A program made the translations under genes and the position numbers. DNA of 64,000 bases from Mucispirillum schaedleri (GTDB taxonomy: Bacteria > Chrysiogenota > Deferribacteres > Deferribacterales > Mucispirillaceae), in contig CASEIN010000044.1 of assembly GCA_949287985.1 (NCBI GenBank), positions 1 to 64,000 on the forward strand. The letters are read 5' to 3'. Positions 54,368 through 63,857 of this stretch are shown in pieces; within the stretch, counting starts at the first letter, position 1; each line of letters opens with the position of its first letter. The notes beneath the pieces are model-generated. The model searched no databases. It was not told the origin of the DNA and was given only the letters and a program-made list of their open reading frames with translations.

Positions 54368-54970
54368 CTAAATTACCTGTATACCATCTTTCCAGTTATT
54401 ATAAGCTGTTAAAATTATTTCAGTGCAGGCATCAAGCCCCATATCACTATTAACACTTAAATGGTAGGAACGCATATCGCCCCATTTTTTATCAGTATAA
54501 TAGTCATAATAGGCTGCCCTGTCCTTATCATACCTTGTAATAAAAGCTTTTACATTTTTTACTTTATCACCATATATTTGAGTGATACGTTCTATTCTAT
54601 TTGAAATAGATGCATACACAAATACATTTAAAACATCATCTCTGCCTTGAAGCACATAGTCTGCACATCTGCCAACAATAACACAGTCACCTTTTTCAGC
54701 CAAAGATGATATAACTTCTGCTTCAGCATGAAATACAACATGAGTTAAAGGCATTTGCAGGCTTACATCATAACCAGCATACTTTATTGCATCTTCTCTG
54801 TATAATTCTGCTTCATTAATAAATTTTTCAGAAAGCCCGCTTTTTTCTGAAATCATTTCCACAAGCCCTCTGTCATAAAATGGAATATTAAGCCGTTCTG
54901 CTACCTTTTGACCAATAATCCTGCCACCAGAACCATATTCCCTGCTTATAGTTATTATACAACCTGCCAT
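54368..54970 (-). CDS. cytidylate-kinase-like family protein
   Basis: The ATG at 54970 follows AGGAGGT and is preferred to an upstream in-frame ATG at 55018 that would add 16 residues. The product has 200 residues. The N-terminus IITISREYGSGGRIIGQKVA holds the family's loop (GSGGR in place of a GKS Walker A), then LNIPFYDRGLVEMISEKSGL, VIVGRCADYVLQGRDDVLNV, the lid region with IERITQIYG, and DKDRAAYYDYYTDKKWGDM. This is the Cytidylate_kin2-type family; true substrate is unknown and a housekeeping CMP kinase would be expected elsewhere. It follows no operon partner clearly. Confidence 0.82.
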   Translation of the reverse strand: MAGCIITISREYGSGGRIIGQKVAERLNIPFYDRGLVEMISEKSGLSEKFINEAELYREDAIKYAGYDVSLQMPLTHVVFHAEAEVISSLAEKGDCVIVGRCADYVLQGRDDVLNVFVYASISNRIERITQIYGDKVKNVKAFITRYDKDRAAYYDYYTDKKWGDMRSYHLSVNSDMGLDACTEIILTAYNNWKDGIQVI

Positions 54971-55206
54971 AAAATACCTCCTGCATGTATTACTCTTATG
55001 TAATAATAACACACACATATTTCAAATACAAGAATAATAACTATAAAATATTAATATAAAAGACATTATTTTAGAAATTGTAAAAATCAATAACTATATA
55101 TATAATCTTAAGATATTATTTTTAGTAACAAGTTCATAAAAAATAATGACAATTTTTACTGGTTGTATTAATATTATAGATTGATATATAAAGTAATGGA
55201 GTATAT

Positions 55207-55983
55207 ATGGATAAATTAACAATAGCTGGCAGGCAGTTTAGAAGCAGGCTTATGGTGGGAACAGGTAAATTTTCTTCACCTAGTGTTATGGAAAAAGCTT
55301 TAGAAGCAAGTGGTGCAGAGATTGTAACAGTTGCATTAAGGCGTATTGATATTAATAATTCAAATGATGATATATTAAGCCACATAGATACTAACAAATA
55401 CTTACTGCTGCCTAATACATCAGGTGCTGCAAATGCAGAAGAAGCATGCCGCCTTGCTAGACTTGCTCGTGCTGCAACTGGTAATAACTGGGTAAAATTA
55501 GAAGTAACACCTGAGCCAAACCATTTATTACCAGATGGCACTGAAACTTTAAAAGCTGCTGAAATCCTTGCAAAAGAAGGCTTTAATGTAATGCCTTATA
55601 TTAATGCTGACCCAATTTTAGCAAAAAGATTAGAAGATGCAGGCTGTGTTACTGTTATGCCCCTTGCTGCTCCAATTGGCACAAATAAAGGGCTTATTAC
55701 TTTAGAAATGATAAAAATAATTATAGAAAATGCATCAGTTCCTGTGGTAGTAGATGCAGGTATTGGGCTTCCAAGCCATGCAGCTGCTGCCATTGAAATA
55801 GGTGCGCAGGCTGTTCTTATTAATACAGCTATTGCAGCAGCAGAAAACCCTTGTAAAATGGCAGAAGCTTTTAAATATGCAGTTCTGGCTGCAGAATGTT
55901 CATGTGATGCTCACCCTGCTTCAACAAGTAATTACGCTAGAGCTTCAAGCCCTGTAAAAGGTCTATTAAAGGATATACTATAA
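55207..55983 (+). CDS. thiG: thiazole synthase ThiG
   Basis: A 258-residue TIM-barrel enzyme that forms the thiamine thiazole from deoxyxylulose phosphate, dehydroglycine and ThiS thiocarboxylate. It has [17 protein letters not shown] (catalytic Lys region), [30 protein letters not shown] and [20 protein letters not shown] with [17 protein letters not shown]. The ATG follows GGAG. It overlaps thiH as TAATG. No TPP riboswitch is seen in its 190-base leader. ThiS and ThiF are not next to it. Confidence 0.97.
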   Translation: MDKLTIAGRQFRSRLMVGTGKFSSPSVMEKALEASGAEIVTVALRRIDINNSNDDILSHIDTNKYLLLPNTSGAANAEEACRLARLARAATGNNWVKLEVTPEPNHLLPDGTETLKAAEILAKEGFNVMPYINADPILAKRLEDAGCVTVMPLAAPIGTNKGLITLEMIKIIIENASVPVVVDAGIGLPSHAAAAIEIGAQAVLINTAIAAAENPCKMAEAFKYAVLAAECSCDAHPASTSNYARASSPVKGLLKDIL

Positions 55984-57098
55984 TGAGTTTTTATGAAATA
56001 ATAAAAAAATACCCGTATGAATTTGTGGTAGATAAAATTTATAGTGCTACTGAACAACATGTTATAAATGCTTTAAACAAAAATAATATTGATGAAAATG
56101 ATTTGACTGCACTTTTAAGCCCTAGTGCTGAAAGCTGTATAGAACAAATGGCAGAAATATCCCATAATATTACTTTACAACGGTTTGGAAAAACTATAAA
56201 ACTTTATGCTCCAATTTACCTTTCTAATTACTGCACAAATGGCTGTGTATATTGTGGTTTTAACCATAAAAATAAAATACCTAGAGTATCATTAACATTG
56301 GAACAGGTAAAAAAAGAAGCTGAAATAGTAGCTGAAAGTAAAATACAAAATGTTATTTTAGTTACTGGGGATAATATGAAAAAGTTTTCATTTGATATGC
56401 TTTTAAATGCAGTATCCCTGTGTAGTAAGTATTTTCCATTTGTGTCCGTTGAAGTTCCTTCTTTAACTTTTGAACAGTATGAAATGCTTCATAAAGCAGG
56501 TGCTGATGGGCTTACAATGTTTCAGGAAACTTATATTGAACATTTATACCCTGATTTTCACCCAACTGGTCCAAAATCAAACTATTTATACAGACTTGAA
56601 ACTCCAGAACGGGCAGCATCTGCTGGCATGCGTGCAATAGGTCTTGGTGCATTACTAGGATTAACTGATTATAGGGTTGATGTTTTTTATATGTGCCTGC
56701 ACAGTAGATATTTAGCTAAAAAATTCTGGAAAAGCCATATATCTGCTTCTTTTCCACGTATTAGAAGTGCAGCAGGTGATTATAAAGTAGCAAACAGTGT
56801 AAGTGATAAATCACTTTTACAGCTTATATTTGCATATAGAATATTTGCCCACGATGCAGGAATAAATATATCCACCAGAGAAACACCTGCTTTTCGTGAT
56901 AAACTAATCCATCTTGGTGCAACTATAATGAGTGCAGGTTCTAAAACAGAGCCCGGTGGTTATTCAAATGCTCAAGATGAAGCAAGCCAGTTCCATATAG
57001 AAGATAACAGAAGTGTTGAAGAATTTTGCAAAATTATTAAAAATAATGGGTATGACCCAGTATTAAAAGACTGGGATACAACTATGCAAAGTATATAA
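55983..57098 (+). CDS. thiH: 2-iminoacetate synthase ThiH
   Basis: A 371-residue radical-SAM tyrosine lyase. The cluster motif is in YCTNGCVYCGFNHKNKI (CX3CX2C). Other motifs are LYAPIYLSNYC, ILVTGDNMKKF, TMFQETYIEHLYPDFHPTGP, and AGSKTEPGGYSNAQDEASQF near the C-terminus. It makes dehydroglycine for ThiG from tyrosine, which suits an anaerobe (oxygen-using species use ThiO). Coupled to thiG by a one-base overlap. Confidence 0.96.
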   Translation: MSFYEIIKKYPYEFVVDKIYSATEQHVINALNKNNIDENDLTALLSPSAESCIEQMAEISHNITLQRFGKTIKLYAPIYLSNYCTNGCVYCGFNHKNKIPRVSLTLEQVKKEAEIVAESKIQNVILVTGDNMKKFSFDMLLNAVSLCSKYFPFVSVEVPSLTFEQYEMLHKAGADGLTMFQETYIEHLYPDFHPTGPKSNYLYRLETPERAASAGMRAIGLGALLGLTDYRVDVFYMCLHSRYLAKKFWKSHISASFPRIRSAAGDYKVANSVSDKSLLQLIFAYRIFAHDAGINISTRETPAFRDKLIHLGATIMSAGSKTEPGGYSNAQDEASQFHIEDNRSVEEFCKIIKNNGYDPVLKDWDTTMQSI

Positions 57099-57189
57099 TA
57101 TTAGTATATTTTTTCTTTTAAATAAAAATAAATATTGATTTATTTATGCTTTATATAATAGAATAATAATATTAAAGGTATGTGGTGAT

Positions 57190-58191
57190 ATGAAAAAACT
57201 TATATTTCTACTTTTTTTTCTTGGGCTTATAGGCGGTGGATTTGCGTATTTATATTTTACAGATTTCCAGCTTGTAAAAAAATATATTACACCTAAGATA
57301 CCTGAAAAAGTAATGAATTATTTACCTGATGTTGTAGCAAACCAAATTACAGATAATACTACTGAAGCACAAACTGTAGACGGACTTGGACCGTTAGATG
57401 TGCCTAAAAGTAAATTTGACACACAATACGTTGCAAACGATAACCCTATTTTTGAAGCTTTTAGAAAAGGAACTAAAGAAGATATTTTAAAAACCATAGA
57501 ATCTACTGATAATGTTGATATATTTGATGTTACAGGCAGAACTCCACTTATGTATTCAGCCTTTCGTGATGATACTTCTATTGCTGAAGTAATTTTAAAT
57601 AAAGGTGCTGACATTAACTTTAAAGACAGGTGGGGGCATACTGCATTAATGTATGCAGCTAAGTATGGTAATGCAAATATGGTAAACTTTTTCTTATCAA
57701 AAGGTGCAGATACTAATGTGGTTGGCACAGATGGAGAAACCCCAGTTTCTGCTGCTGCTTTTGATGGTAATATTGATGTTATGACAAAGCTGATAGATTA
57801 TGGTGCTGATATTAACTTAAAAGATGAATACGGCAATACTCCACTTATGAAGGCTGCCATAAATGGTAACCAGCAGGCTCTTGCTATGCTGATAGAATAT
57901 GGAGCAGATGTAAACAGCCAAAATAATGATGGGCTTACTGCTCTAATGCTTGCTTCAGAAAGTGGCAGATATAATACTGCTAAATTACTACTTGATAATA
58001 ATGCCGATGCAGCTATTAAAGATAAAGCAGGTGAAAATGTGGTAGACCATGCAAGGAAATTTGGACATGACCATATAATTGCTCTTTTAAGGCAGTATAT
58101 TAAATTAGATGATGAAAAAGAAGCAGAACAAAATAATAACAATAATATAAATAATATAAACGATAATAATACAAATCTCATAATGCATTAA
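57190..58191 (+). CDS. membrane-anchored ankyrin-repeat protein
   Basis: A 333-residue protein with one N-terminal membrane helix (LIFLLFFLGLIGGGFAYLYF), a linker with Pro/Asp, then six or so canonical ankyrin repeats (for example DRWGHTALMYAAKYGNANMV, DEYGNTPLMKAAINGNQQAL, NNDGLTALMLASESGRYNTA). It ends in an Asn-rich tail (EQNNNNNINNINDNNTN). The repeats probably face the periplasm. GGTGAT precedes the ATG. It lies between thiH and the threonine dehydratase gene, 13 bases before the latter, so they may be cotranscribed. Confidence 0.87.
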   Translation: MKKLIFLLFFLGLIGGGFAYLYFTDFQLVKKYITPKIPEKVMNYLPDVVANQITDNTTEAQTVDGLGPLDVPKSKFDTQYVANDNPIFEAFRKGTKEDILKTIESTDNVDIFDVTGRTPLMYSAFRDDTSIAEVILNKGADINFKDRWGHTALMYAAKYGNANMVNFFLSKGADTNVVGTDGETPVSAAAFDGNIDVMTKLIDYGADINLKDEYGNTPLMKAAINGNQQALAMLIEYGADVNSQNNDGLTALMLASESGRYNTAKLLLDNNADAAIKDKAGENVVDHARKFGHDHIIALLRQYIKLDDEKEAEQNNNNNINNINDNNTNLIMH

Positions 58192-58204
58192 AAGGAAATA
58201 ATAC

Positions 58205-59413
58205 ATGGTAGAAAACTTAAAAGATGAAATTATAAAAGCTTATGAAAACATATCCCCTTATGTAAAGAATATACCACTATACCATTCTGCATCATTTTCT
58301 GAAAACTATGGTGCAGGAATTTATTTTAAACTTGAAAGCCTGCAAAGAACAGGTTCATTTAAGGTTCGTGGTGCATTAAATGCTATTTTAAAAAATAAGG
58401 ATAAATGCAGTAAGGGGGTTATTACAGCCAGTGCAGGAAACCATGCTCAAGGTGTTGCTTTTAGTGCAAAATTAATAGGAGTGCCTGCTGTTATTGTTAT
58501 GCCTGTGCATACTCCCCTTGTTAAGATTAATAACACAAAGGCATATGGTGCTGAAATTGTGCTGCATGGAGAAACATATGATGATGCTGCTACTATGGCA
58601 GAAATATTAGCAGATGAACGAGGGCTTTATTTAATACACCCTTTTAATAATATTGATGTTATCGCAGGACAGGGAACTATTGCTATAGAAATTTTAAAAG
58701 ATATTGAAAAGATTGATAATATAATAATCCCTGTTGGTGGTGGCGGGCTTGCTTCAGGTGTTGCTGCATATATTAAAGAAACAAATAATAGTGCAAAAAT
58801 AATTGGTGTGCAGTCTGAAGCTGTAAATGGTATGACAGCATCTATTCGTAAAAGAAGGATAGTTCGTGCAACTGGCGCTTCTTTTATTGCTGAAGGTATA
58901 TCTGTTAAAACACCCGGTGACATTACTTTCGAAATTTGTTCAAAATATTTAGATGATATTATTACAGTATCTGAAAATATGATAGCAGCTTCCATATTAG
59001 AGTATATGGAAAGAGCAAAATTAGTAGTAGAGGGTGCTGGTGCTGCCCCACTTGCTGCAATAATGTCTAGAAGTGTTGATTATAAAGATAAAAATAACGT
59101 TTTATTAGTTTCTGGTGGAAATATTGATATAAATATGATATCAAGAATTATTAGTAAAGGTATGTCCACATCTGGCAGATTTTTAGAACTGACATTAAAT
59201 TTAAAAGACAGCCCCGGCTCTCTTGCTGCTATTACTAAATTTTTAGCAGATGAAGGTGCTAATATACTAGATATTCGCCATGACAGGTTTGGTGCAGGGC
59301 TGCCAATTGGTTTTTCAAGAGTAAATTTAGAATTAGAAACAAAAAGCAGGGAACATATAGAGCAGATAGTTATTGCTTTGAAAAAAGCAGGATATGATGT
59401 TACTGTTTGTTAG
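58205..59413 (+). CDS. ilvA: threonine dehydratase with C-terminal ACT domain
   Basis: A 402-residue PLP fold-type II enzyme that deaminates threonine to 2-oxobutanoate. Motifs: SFKVRGALNAIL (PLP Lys), TASAGNHAQGVAFSAKLIGV, NNIDVIAGQGTIAIEIL, IIPVGGGGLASGVAAYIKE, and SGGNIDINMI. A single ACT domain follows at the C-terminus (about 330-402: ELTLNLKDSPGSLAAITKFL). The one ACT domain and length suit the tdcB/ilvA type of anaerobes rather than the two-ACT IlvA, so either symbol is possible. AGGA precedes the ATG. Confidence 0.93.
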   Translation: MVENLKDEIIKAYENISPYVKNIPLYHSASFSENYGAGIYFKLESLQRTGSFKVRGALNAILKNKDKCSKGVITASAGNHAQGVAFSAKLIGVPAVIVMPVHTPLVKINNTKAYGAEIVLHGETYDDAATMAEILADERGLYLIHPFNNIDVIAGQGTIAIEILKDIEKIDNIIIPVGGGGLASGVAAYIKETNNSAKIIGVQSEAVNGMTASIRKRRIVRATGASFIAEGISVKTPGDITFEICSKYLDDIITVSENMIAASILEYMERAKLVVEGAGAAPLAAIMSRSVDYKDKNNVLLVSGGNIDINMISRIISKGMSTSGRFLELTLNLKDSPGSLAAITKFLADEGANILDIRHDRFGAGLPIGFSRVNLELETKSREHIEQIVIALKKAGYDVTVC

Positions 59414-59436
59414 ATAGTATTTATAAGGAGTAATTA

Positions 59437-59898
59437 GTGAAAGCAGAATATTTAAACTGCGTTATGGCTGGAGTTCTTGATGTGATTGACCAGTGTTTTC
59501 ACGTAGAATGTAAAAAAGGCAAACCTTATGTTTATCATTATGATATTAATTTAAACCATTTATCAGCCGTTATCCGTATGGCTGGAGATAAAAGAGGTGC
59601 CTTTATCATAGCATTAAGTGAAGATGATGCAAAAAAAATGGCCAGTGCATTAATAATGGACGAAAAGCAGTTTTTAGATAAAGATGTTATGGACGCTATT
59701 GGTGAAGTTATTAACATGATTTCAGGTAGTGCAAAAGGTAAGCTTACAGAGCTGGGGTTTACTTTTAAGCTAAGCCCTCCAACTTTTGTGCTGGGAAAAG
59801 GCACTAGACTTTTTAAAGATGTTGAATATGCACCATATATATGTGTTCCTTTCACTACTGATGTTGGAGAGTTTACTATTCAAGTTTCATTAAGGTGA
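59437..59898 (+). CDS. cheX: chemotaxis phosphatase CheX
   Basis: The GTG at 59437 follows AAGGAG. The 153-residue protein has the CheC/CheX/FliY fold with a single active-site helix, VMDAIGEVINMISGSAKGKL (E and N of the EXXN motif), and the C-terminal strand region FTTDVGEFTIQVSL. CheX removes phosphate from CheY-P, resetting the flagellar motor signal. No other chemotaxis gene lies in the window. It stands 4 bases upstream of the OB-fold gene. Confidence 0.9.
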   Translation: MKAEYLNCVMAGVLDVIDQCFHVECKKGKPYVYHYDINLNHLSAVIRMAGDKRGAFIIALSEDDAKKMASALIMDEKQFLDKDVMDAIGEVINMISGSAKGKLTELGFTFKLSPPTFVLGKGTRLFKDVEYAPYICVPFTTDVGEFTIQVSLR

Positions 59899-59902
59899 TA
59901 AT

Positions 59903-60292
59903 ATGAAAAAGTTTTTTTTAACAGCATTTCTTTTTTATTCCTGCATATCTTATGCTCAAGGTATGCCACCACAAGAGCCAGTATACAGCGAAGTTTTTAC
60001 TGCTGCTGAATGTTTAAATGCATATGAAGGCACAACTTGTATTGTTACTGGTGTATTATCTCAAGATAATAATGCATATCATAGAGATAGATATATTATT
60101 AAAGACAGCACTGGTGAAATACCTGTTCGCCTTTCACACCACGTTATAGGTAATCATAACAATATAATCGGTGGAACTTTTAAAGTTACTGGAGAATTAA
60201 GGGGAGCTAATCACCACCTGAATGCTCCAAGACCACCAAAACACCATAATGATGGCCCTCATATTAAAGCAAGATATATTGAAAAACAGTAA
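59903..60292 (+). CDS. exported OB-fold (BOF-like) protein with His-rich tail
   Basis: A 129-residue protein with a signal peptide (MKKFFLTAFLFYSCISYA), then an OB-fold region like the bacterial OB-fold (YgiW/YdeI) family: FTAAECLNAYEGTTCIVTGV, then RDRYIIKDSTGEIPVRLSHH, and GGTFKVTGELRGANH. The C-terminus is His/Pro-rich (ANHHLNAPRPPKHHNDGPH) and could bind metal. The substrate is unknown. It overlaps the next gene by one base. Confidence 0.72.
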   Translation: MKKFFLTAFLFYSCISYAQGMPPQEPVYSEVFTAAECLNAYEGTTCIVTGVLSQDNNAYHRDRYIIKDSTGEIPVRLSHHVIGNHNNIIGGTFKVTGELRGANHHLNAPRPPKHHNDGPHIKARYIEKQ

Positions 60293-61487
60293 TGGATAAA
60301 AAATTTTCCTTAATATTTTTATCACTTTTATGTTTTTCCATAGCAGATGTTCGTGATGGATTAGGTCCATTTATTGGAATATACCTGCAAGAACATGGCT
60401 TTCAACCAGATGAGATTGGTTTTGTAATGTCATGCAGTGGTATTGCAGGTATTATTTTTTCATCATTTCTTGGCTCTATTGCTGATAAAACTAAGTATAA
60501 GCGAGCATTAATTGTTACACTAATTACAGTAATATCACTATCATCAATTATAATACTTTTGTATCCTGCTATGGTATCTGTTTCTACTGCTCAAGTTATG
60601 CAGGGAATAGCAGCTGCTGGTATTGCTCCTATTCTTACTTCTATTACACTGGGGCTTACCGATAACAATACATATGCAAAACATTTTAGTAAAAATGAAG
60701 CGTTCAATCATCTAGGCAATGCATTTACTTCCATATTAAGTGGGGCATTTGGATATTATTTTGGTGTTTTACCTGTATTTATTATCATGTCTACTATGGC
60801 TTTATTTTCCATCATATTTACCCTTGCAATCAAAAAAGAGCATATTGATTATAACAGAGCAAGGGGCTTTAATACATCAAAACAAACTGCACCATTAAAA
60901 GAAGTGTTGTTTTTTCCACCATTAATTATATTTGGCTTTATTATATTCTTTTTCCACTTTGGCAATGCAGCTATACTGCCATTATTAAGCCAGGCTGCTG
61001 CTAAAGAGTTTGAAAATATAAACCCTGCTTTATATACTGCCTTAACCGTGCTTATTGCTCAAGGCACTATGGTTATTATCTCTATTATTGCCCTAAAAAT
61101 ATTAATAAAAAAGGTGCATTAAATTTAATAATATTAGCAGCATTAACTGCACTTCCCATTAGAGCATTAATAACAGGGTATTTCCATTCACCAAACTTAA
61201 TGGTAGTAATACAAATTTTAGATGGTATTGGTGCAGGGTTTTTAGGTGTTGCACTGCCTGTTGTAGTTTCAAAACTTTTAGATAATTCTAGAAGGATAAA
61301 TACAGGGCTTGGGCTTGTAATGACTTTACATGCATTAGGTGCAGCATTAAGCACATCTTATGCTGGAATACTGGCAGCAAAATACAGCTATTCAATTGCT
61401 TTTTTAGGGCTTGGCATAATGGCTGTAATATCACTGCTTATATATATTACAGCAAAAAGATTTGTAAAAGAATTTACATTTAATTAG
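60292..61487 (+). pseudogene. MFS transporter split by a -1 frameshift
   Basis: The first frame (60292-61122, 276 residues) carries the N-terminal eight or so helices (RDGLGPFIGIYLQEHGFQPD, SFLGSIADKTKYKRALIVTL) and ends in IKKVH-stop. The rest of the transporter continues in the -1 frame: GALNLIILAALTALPIRALI, MVVIQILDGIGAGFLGVALP, KYSYSIAFLGLGIMAVISLL, stopping at 61487. A slippage at A-AAA-AAG (61107-61113) would join them as 398 residues, a normal MFS length. Substrate unknown. It may be a homopolymer indel (pseudogene or phase-variable) or a programmed frameshift. The start ATG overlaps the OB-fold gene's stop by one base. Confidence 0.75.
61107..61113 (+). other. A-AAA-AAG slippery heptamer in the MFS gene
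   Basis: Codons are ATA AAA AAG in the zero frame, so the heptamer is in the phase needed for -1 slippage; the next -1 codon is GGT, which continues the transporter. A weak GTGCA/TGCAC pairing lies just downstream. No upstream Shine-Dalgarno-like stimulator is clear. Confidence 0.5.
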
Positions 61488-63753
61488 CAGGTCTTATTAC
61501 TTCCACAGGTTTATAATATTTTTTACATTCTTCATTTATTCCACTTCTGCACTCTGCTACTGTATTTTTATCTGCTAAAAATACATCTGATAAAAATTTA
61601 TAGTTTTTATAATCAGCACTATTTTTTTCATCAACAGAAGGGTTTGCATATTTTTTACTAAACTGTTCTTTTACAAGCATTAATGCAGTTTTACCCTCTT
61701 TATTTTGCATGGTATCATCTGCTCCACGTGCAACTAACATCATTACAATTTTAACATTACCATTTTCTGCTGCTTCCATTAAAAGTGTATTTTCTCTGCT
61801 GCCATAACGTGCATTAATATCTGTCTTTGTATTATTAAGTAATGCAAGAAAAACATCATTTTTATTATATGGCGCTTTAGCACAATAATAAATAGCAGGA
61901 AGCCCTGTTCCATCTAACATATCAACATTAGCACCACCACTAATTAATTCCAGTGCTAAATCATAACTTTCATATTTACCATTTGCAACAATATGAATAG
62001 GTGCACTGCCCTTACTATCAAGTAAATTTGGATTAGCACCATTGGAAAGTGCATATGCTAAAACTGTCCTAATATAGCCCTGCCCTTTGTTTTTATCACT
62101 TTGTTCACGAACTAATATGTGTAGAAAATCCTTATACTTATCCCAGTTAAGAGCAACTTCTCTTTCTATAAATATTTTTGAAAGCTCTACCCTGTTATTT
62201 TGGTCTTTTGATTCTGTAAAACTGCCTACTACCTCATACACAAGGTTTGGAACCATATTTAATTTTGCACCAGCTACTATCAGCTTAACAAAAACATCAG
62301 GATTACCACCTTTTGCTGCATAAAATATAGGCTGTTTTCCAAGTATTTCTTTATTTACATCAACCTTACTTTCAATGGCTTTTTCCACAAGTTTCGTATC
62401 ACCATATACTGCCCCAAGCATTAACAGACTTTCAGCATTAGAAAGGCGTAAAAGTGATGCGGTTTCATTAAAATGTTTTGATTCTGCTATATTTAAAGCA
62501 GTCTGCCCTTTTTTATTTTTAATACTTTTATCAGGACTGCCTGTTAAAATATATGATACATTATCCTGCATGGCAGCAATATGCAGTGGTGTATTACCAT
62601 CATTATTTTGCATATTTATATTAGGGTTATATCCTGCATATATTTTATAATAATCCTGTGGCTTTATATGTAAAATAGTATTGCCCTTATTATCTTGAGC
62701 ATTAATATCTGCTTTATTTTCAATTAATATTTCAACACTTTCAGTAATATTTGTTTTTGAAATCTCATTTGTATAATTATCTACATAAAAAATAGGTGTT
62801 CTATTAAATTTATCTCTTGCATTAACATTTGCACCTTTAAAAATAAGATACCTTAAAAAACCAGTATCATGGTCCTGCCTGCTTAAAGTAACCATTAACG
62901 GTGTTACTCTATCACTTCCTGATGGTTCATCAATTTTGCCACCATTGTCTATTAAATACCTGGCAAGGTCATAATAACCTGATGATATGGCTGTATATAA
63001 AAGAGTATTGCCGTTACCGTCTTTTTTATTAACATCTGCCCCATTATCCAAAAGCATATTTACTAACTGGCTGTTGTTACTTTTAACTGCTTCAAATAAA
63101 GGACGTGTGCTGTTATCTACAAGAATATTAAAATCAGCATTATGGCTGCGCAGCATATTTAAAACTTTTTTATCTTTTGCATAAAAAATGGCAGGAAAAG
63201 AACCTTTACCATATTTATTGGCATCTGCATTTTTTTTCAGTAATGCTTCAACCATACTTACTCTATTTAAATAAACAGCATAAGCAACAGGTGTAATTTC
63301 AACATATTTTGCTTTACTTTGCTTATTTATTGATGAGAACCCAAGCTGGTTTACACTAACATTATCATAAGAAAGGATAGTATGTAAAAGTTCCCTTTCA
63401 TTACCTGCTATAATAATATGTAAAAGAGTTGTTTTGTAAGTAGTTCCATTATCCTGCTTAAAGCTGTATAAAATATTAGGGCTTACACCTTTTTTTAACA
63501 GACTTTCTGCAGTTTTGGCATCATTTGAAAAAACAGCTTGAACAAGGCTGTTTTCATCATCTGATAATAAACTATCTTTCTGAAATTGATTTAAAGAACT
63601 AGATACTTCTGCCCCAGCAACTCCCGGAACAGCATCATGGGTAATATAACCTTCCTGCTCATCATCATAAAATTCTTCTGTTACTGTTTGACCATAGCTG
63701 TAATCAATAAAAAATACGCTTAATATCAAAAATAATATATACTTTTTTACCAC
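61480..63753 (-). CDS. exported ankyrin-repeat protein, 757 residues
   Basis: A GTG at 63753 starts the gene; the only ATG nearby (ATGGTGAAT) stops at once. The product has a signal peptide (MVKKYILFLILSVFFIDYSYG), an acidic N-terminal segment, then at least ten ankyrin repeats over residues 60 to 720, for example KDGNGNTLLYTAISSGYYDL, AQDNKGNTILHIKPQDYYKI and NKEGKTALMLVKEQF. It is periplasmic or secreted. The 3' end overlaps the split MFS gene by 8 bases. It is the largest of four exported ankyrin proteins here. Confidence 0.85.
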   Translation of the reverse strand: MVKKYILFLILSVFFIDYSYGQTVTEEFYDDEQEGYITHDAVPGVAGAEVSSSLNQFQKDSLLSDDENSLVQAVFSNDAKTAESLLKKGVSPNILYSFKQDNGTTYKTTLLHIIIAGNERELLHTILSYDNVSVNQLGFSSINKQSKAKYVEITPVAYAVYLNRVSMVEALLKKNADANKYGKGSFPAIFYAKDKKVLNMLRSHNADFNILVDNSTRPLFEAVKSNNSQLVNMLLDNGADVNKKDGNGNTLLYTAISSGYYDLARYLIDNGGKIDEPSGSDRVTPLMVTLSRQDHDTGFLRYLIFKGANVNARDKFNRTPIFYVDNYTNEISKTNITESVEILIENKADINAQDNKGNTILHIKPQDYYKIYAGYNPNINMQNNDGNTPLHIAAMQDNVSYILTGSPDKSIKNKKGQTALNIAESKHFNETASLLRLSNAESLLMLGAVYGDTKLVEKAIESKVDVNKEILGKQPIFYAAKGGNPDVFVKLIVAGAKLNMVPNLVYEVVGSFTESKDQNNRVELSKIFIEREVALNWDKYKDFLHILVREQSDKNKGQGYIRTVLAYALSNGANPNLLDSKGSAPIHIVANGKYESYDLALELISGGANVDMLDGTGLPAIYYCAKAPYNKNDVFLALLNNTKTDINARYGSRENTLLMEAAENGNVKIVMMLVARGADDTMQNKEGKTALMLVKEQFSKKYANPSVDEKNSADYKNYKFLSDVFLADKNTVAECRSGINEECKKYYKPVEVIRPAN

Positions 63754-63857
63754 TATTAATTCACCATATTATAGACTTGACATAATCTAATATATATGAC
63801 AATAAAAGACAATAAAAAATTCAAAATAATTTACTATCTAACTACAATTTATTTACT

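Noticed and set aside
55019-55206. Possible second TPP riboswitch before thiG
   Set aside because: The CTGAGA and ACC-TGA core elements are absent.
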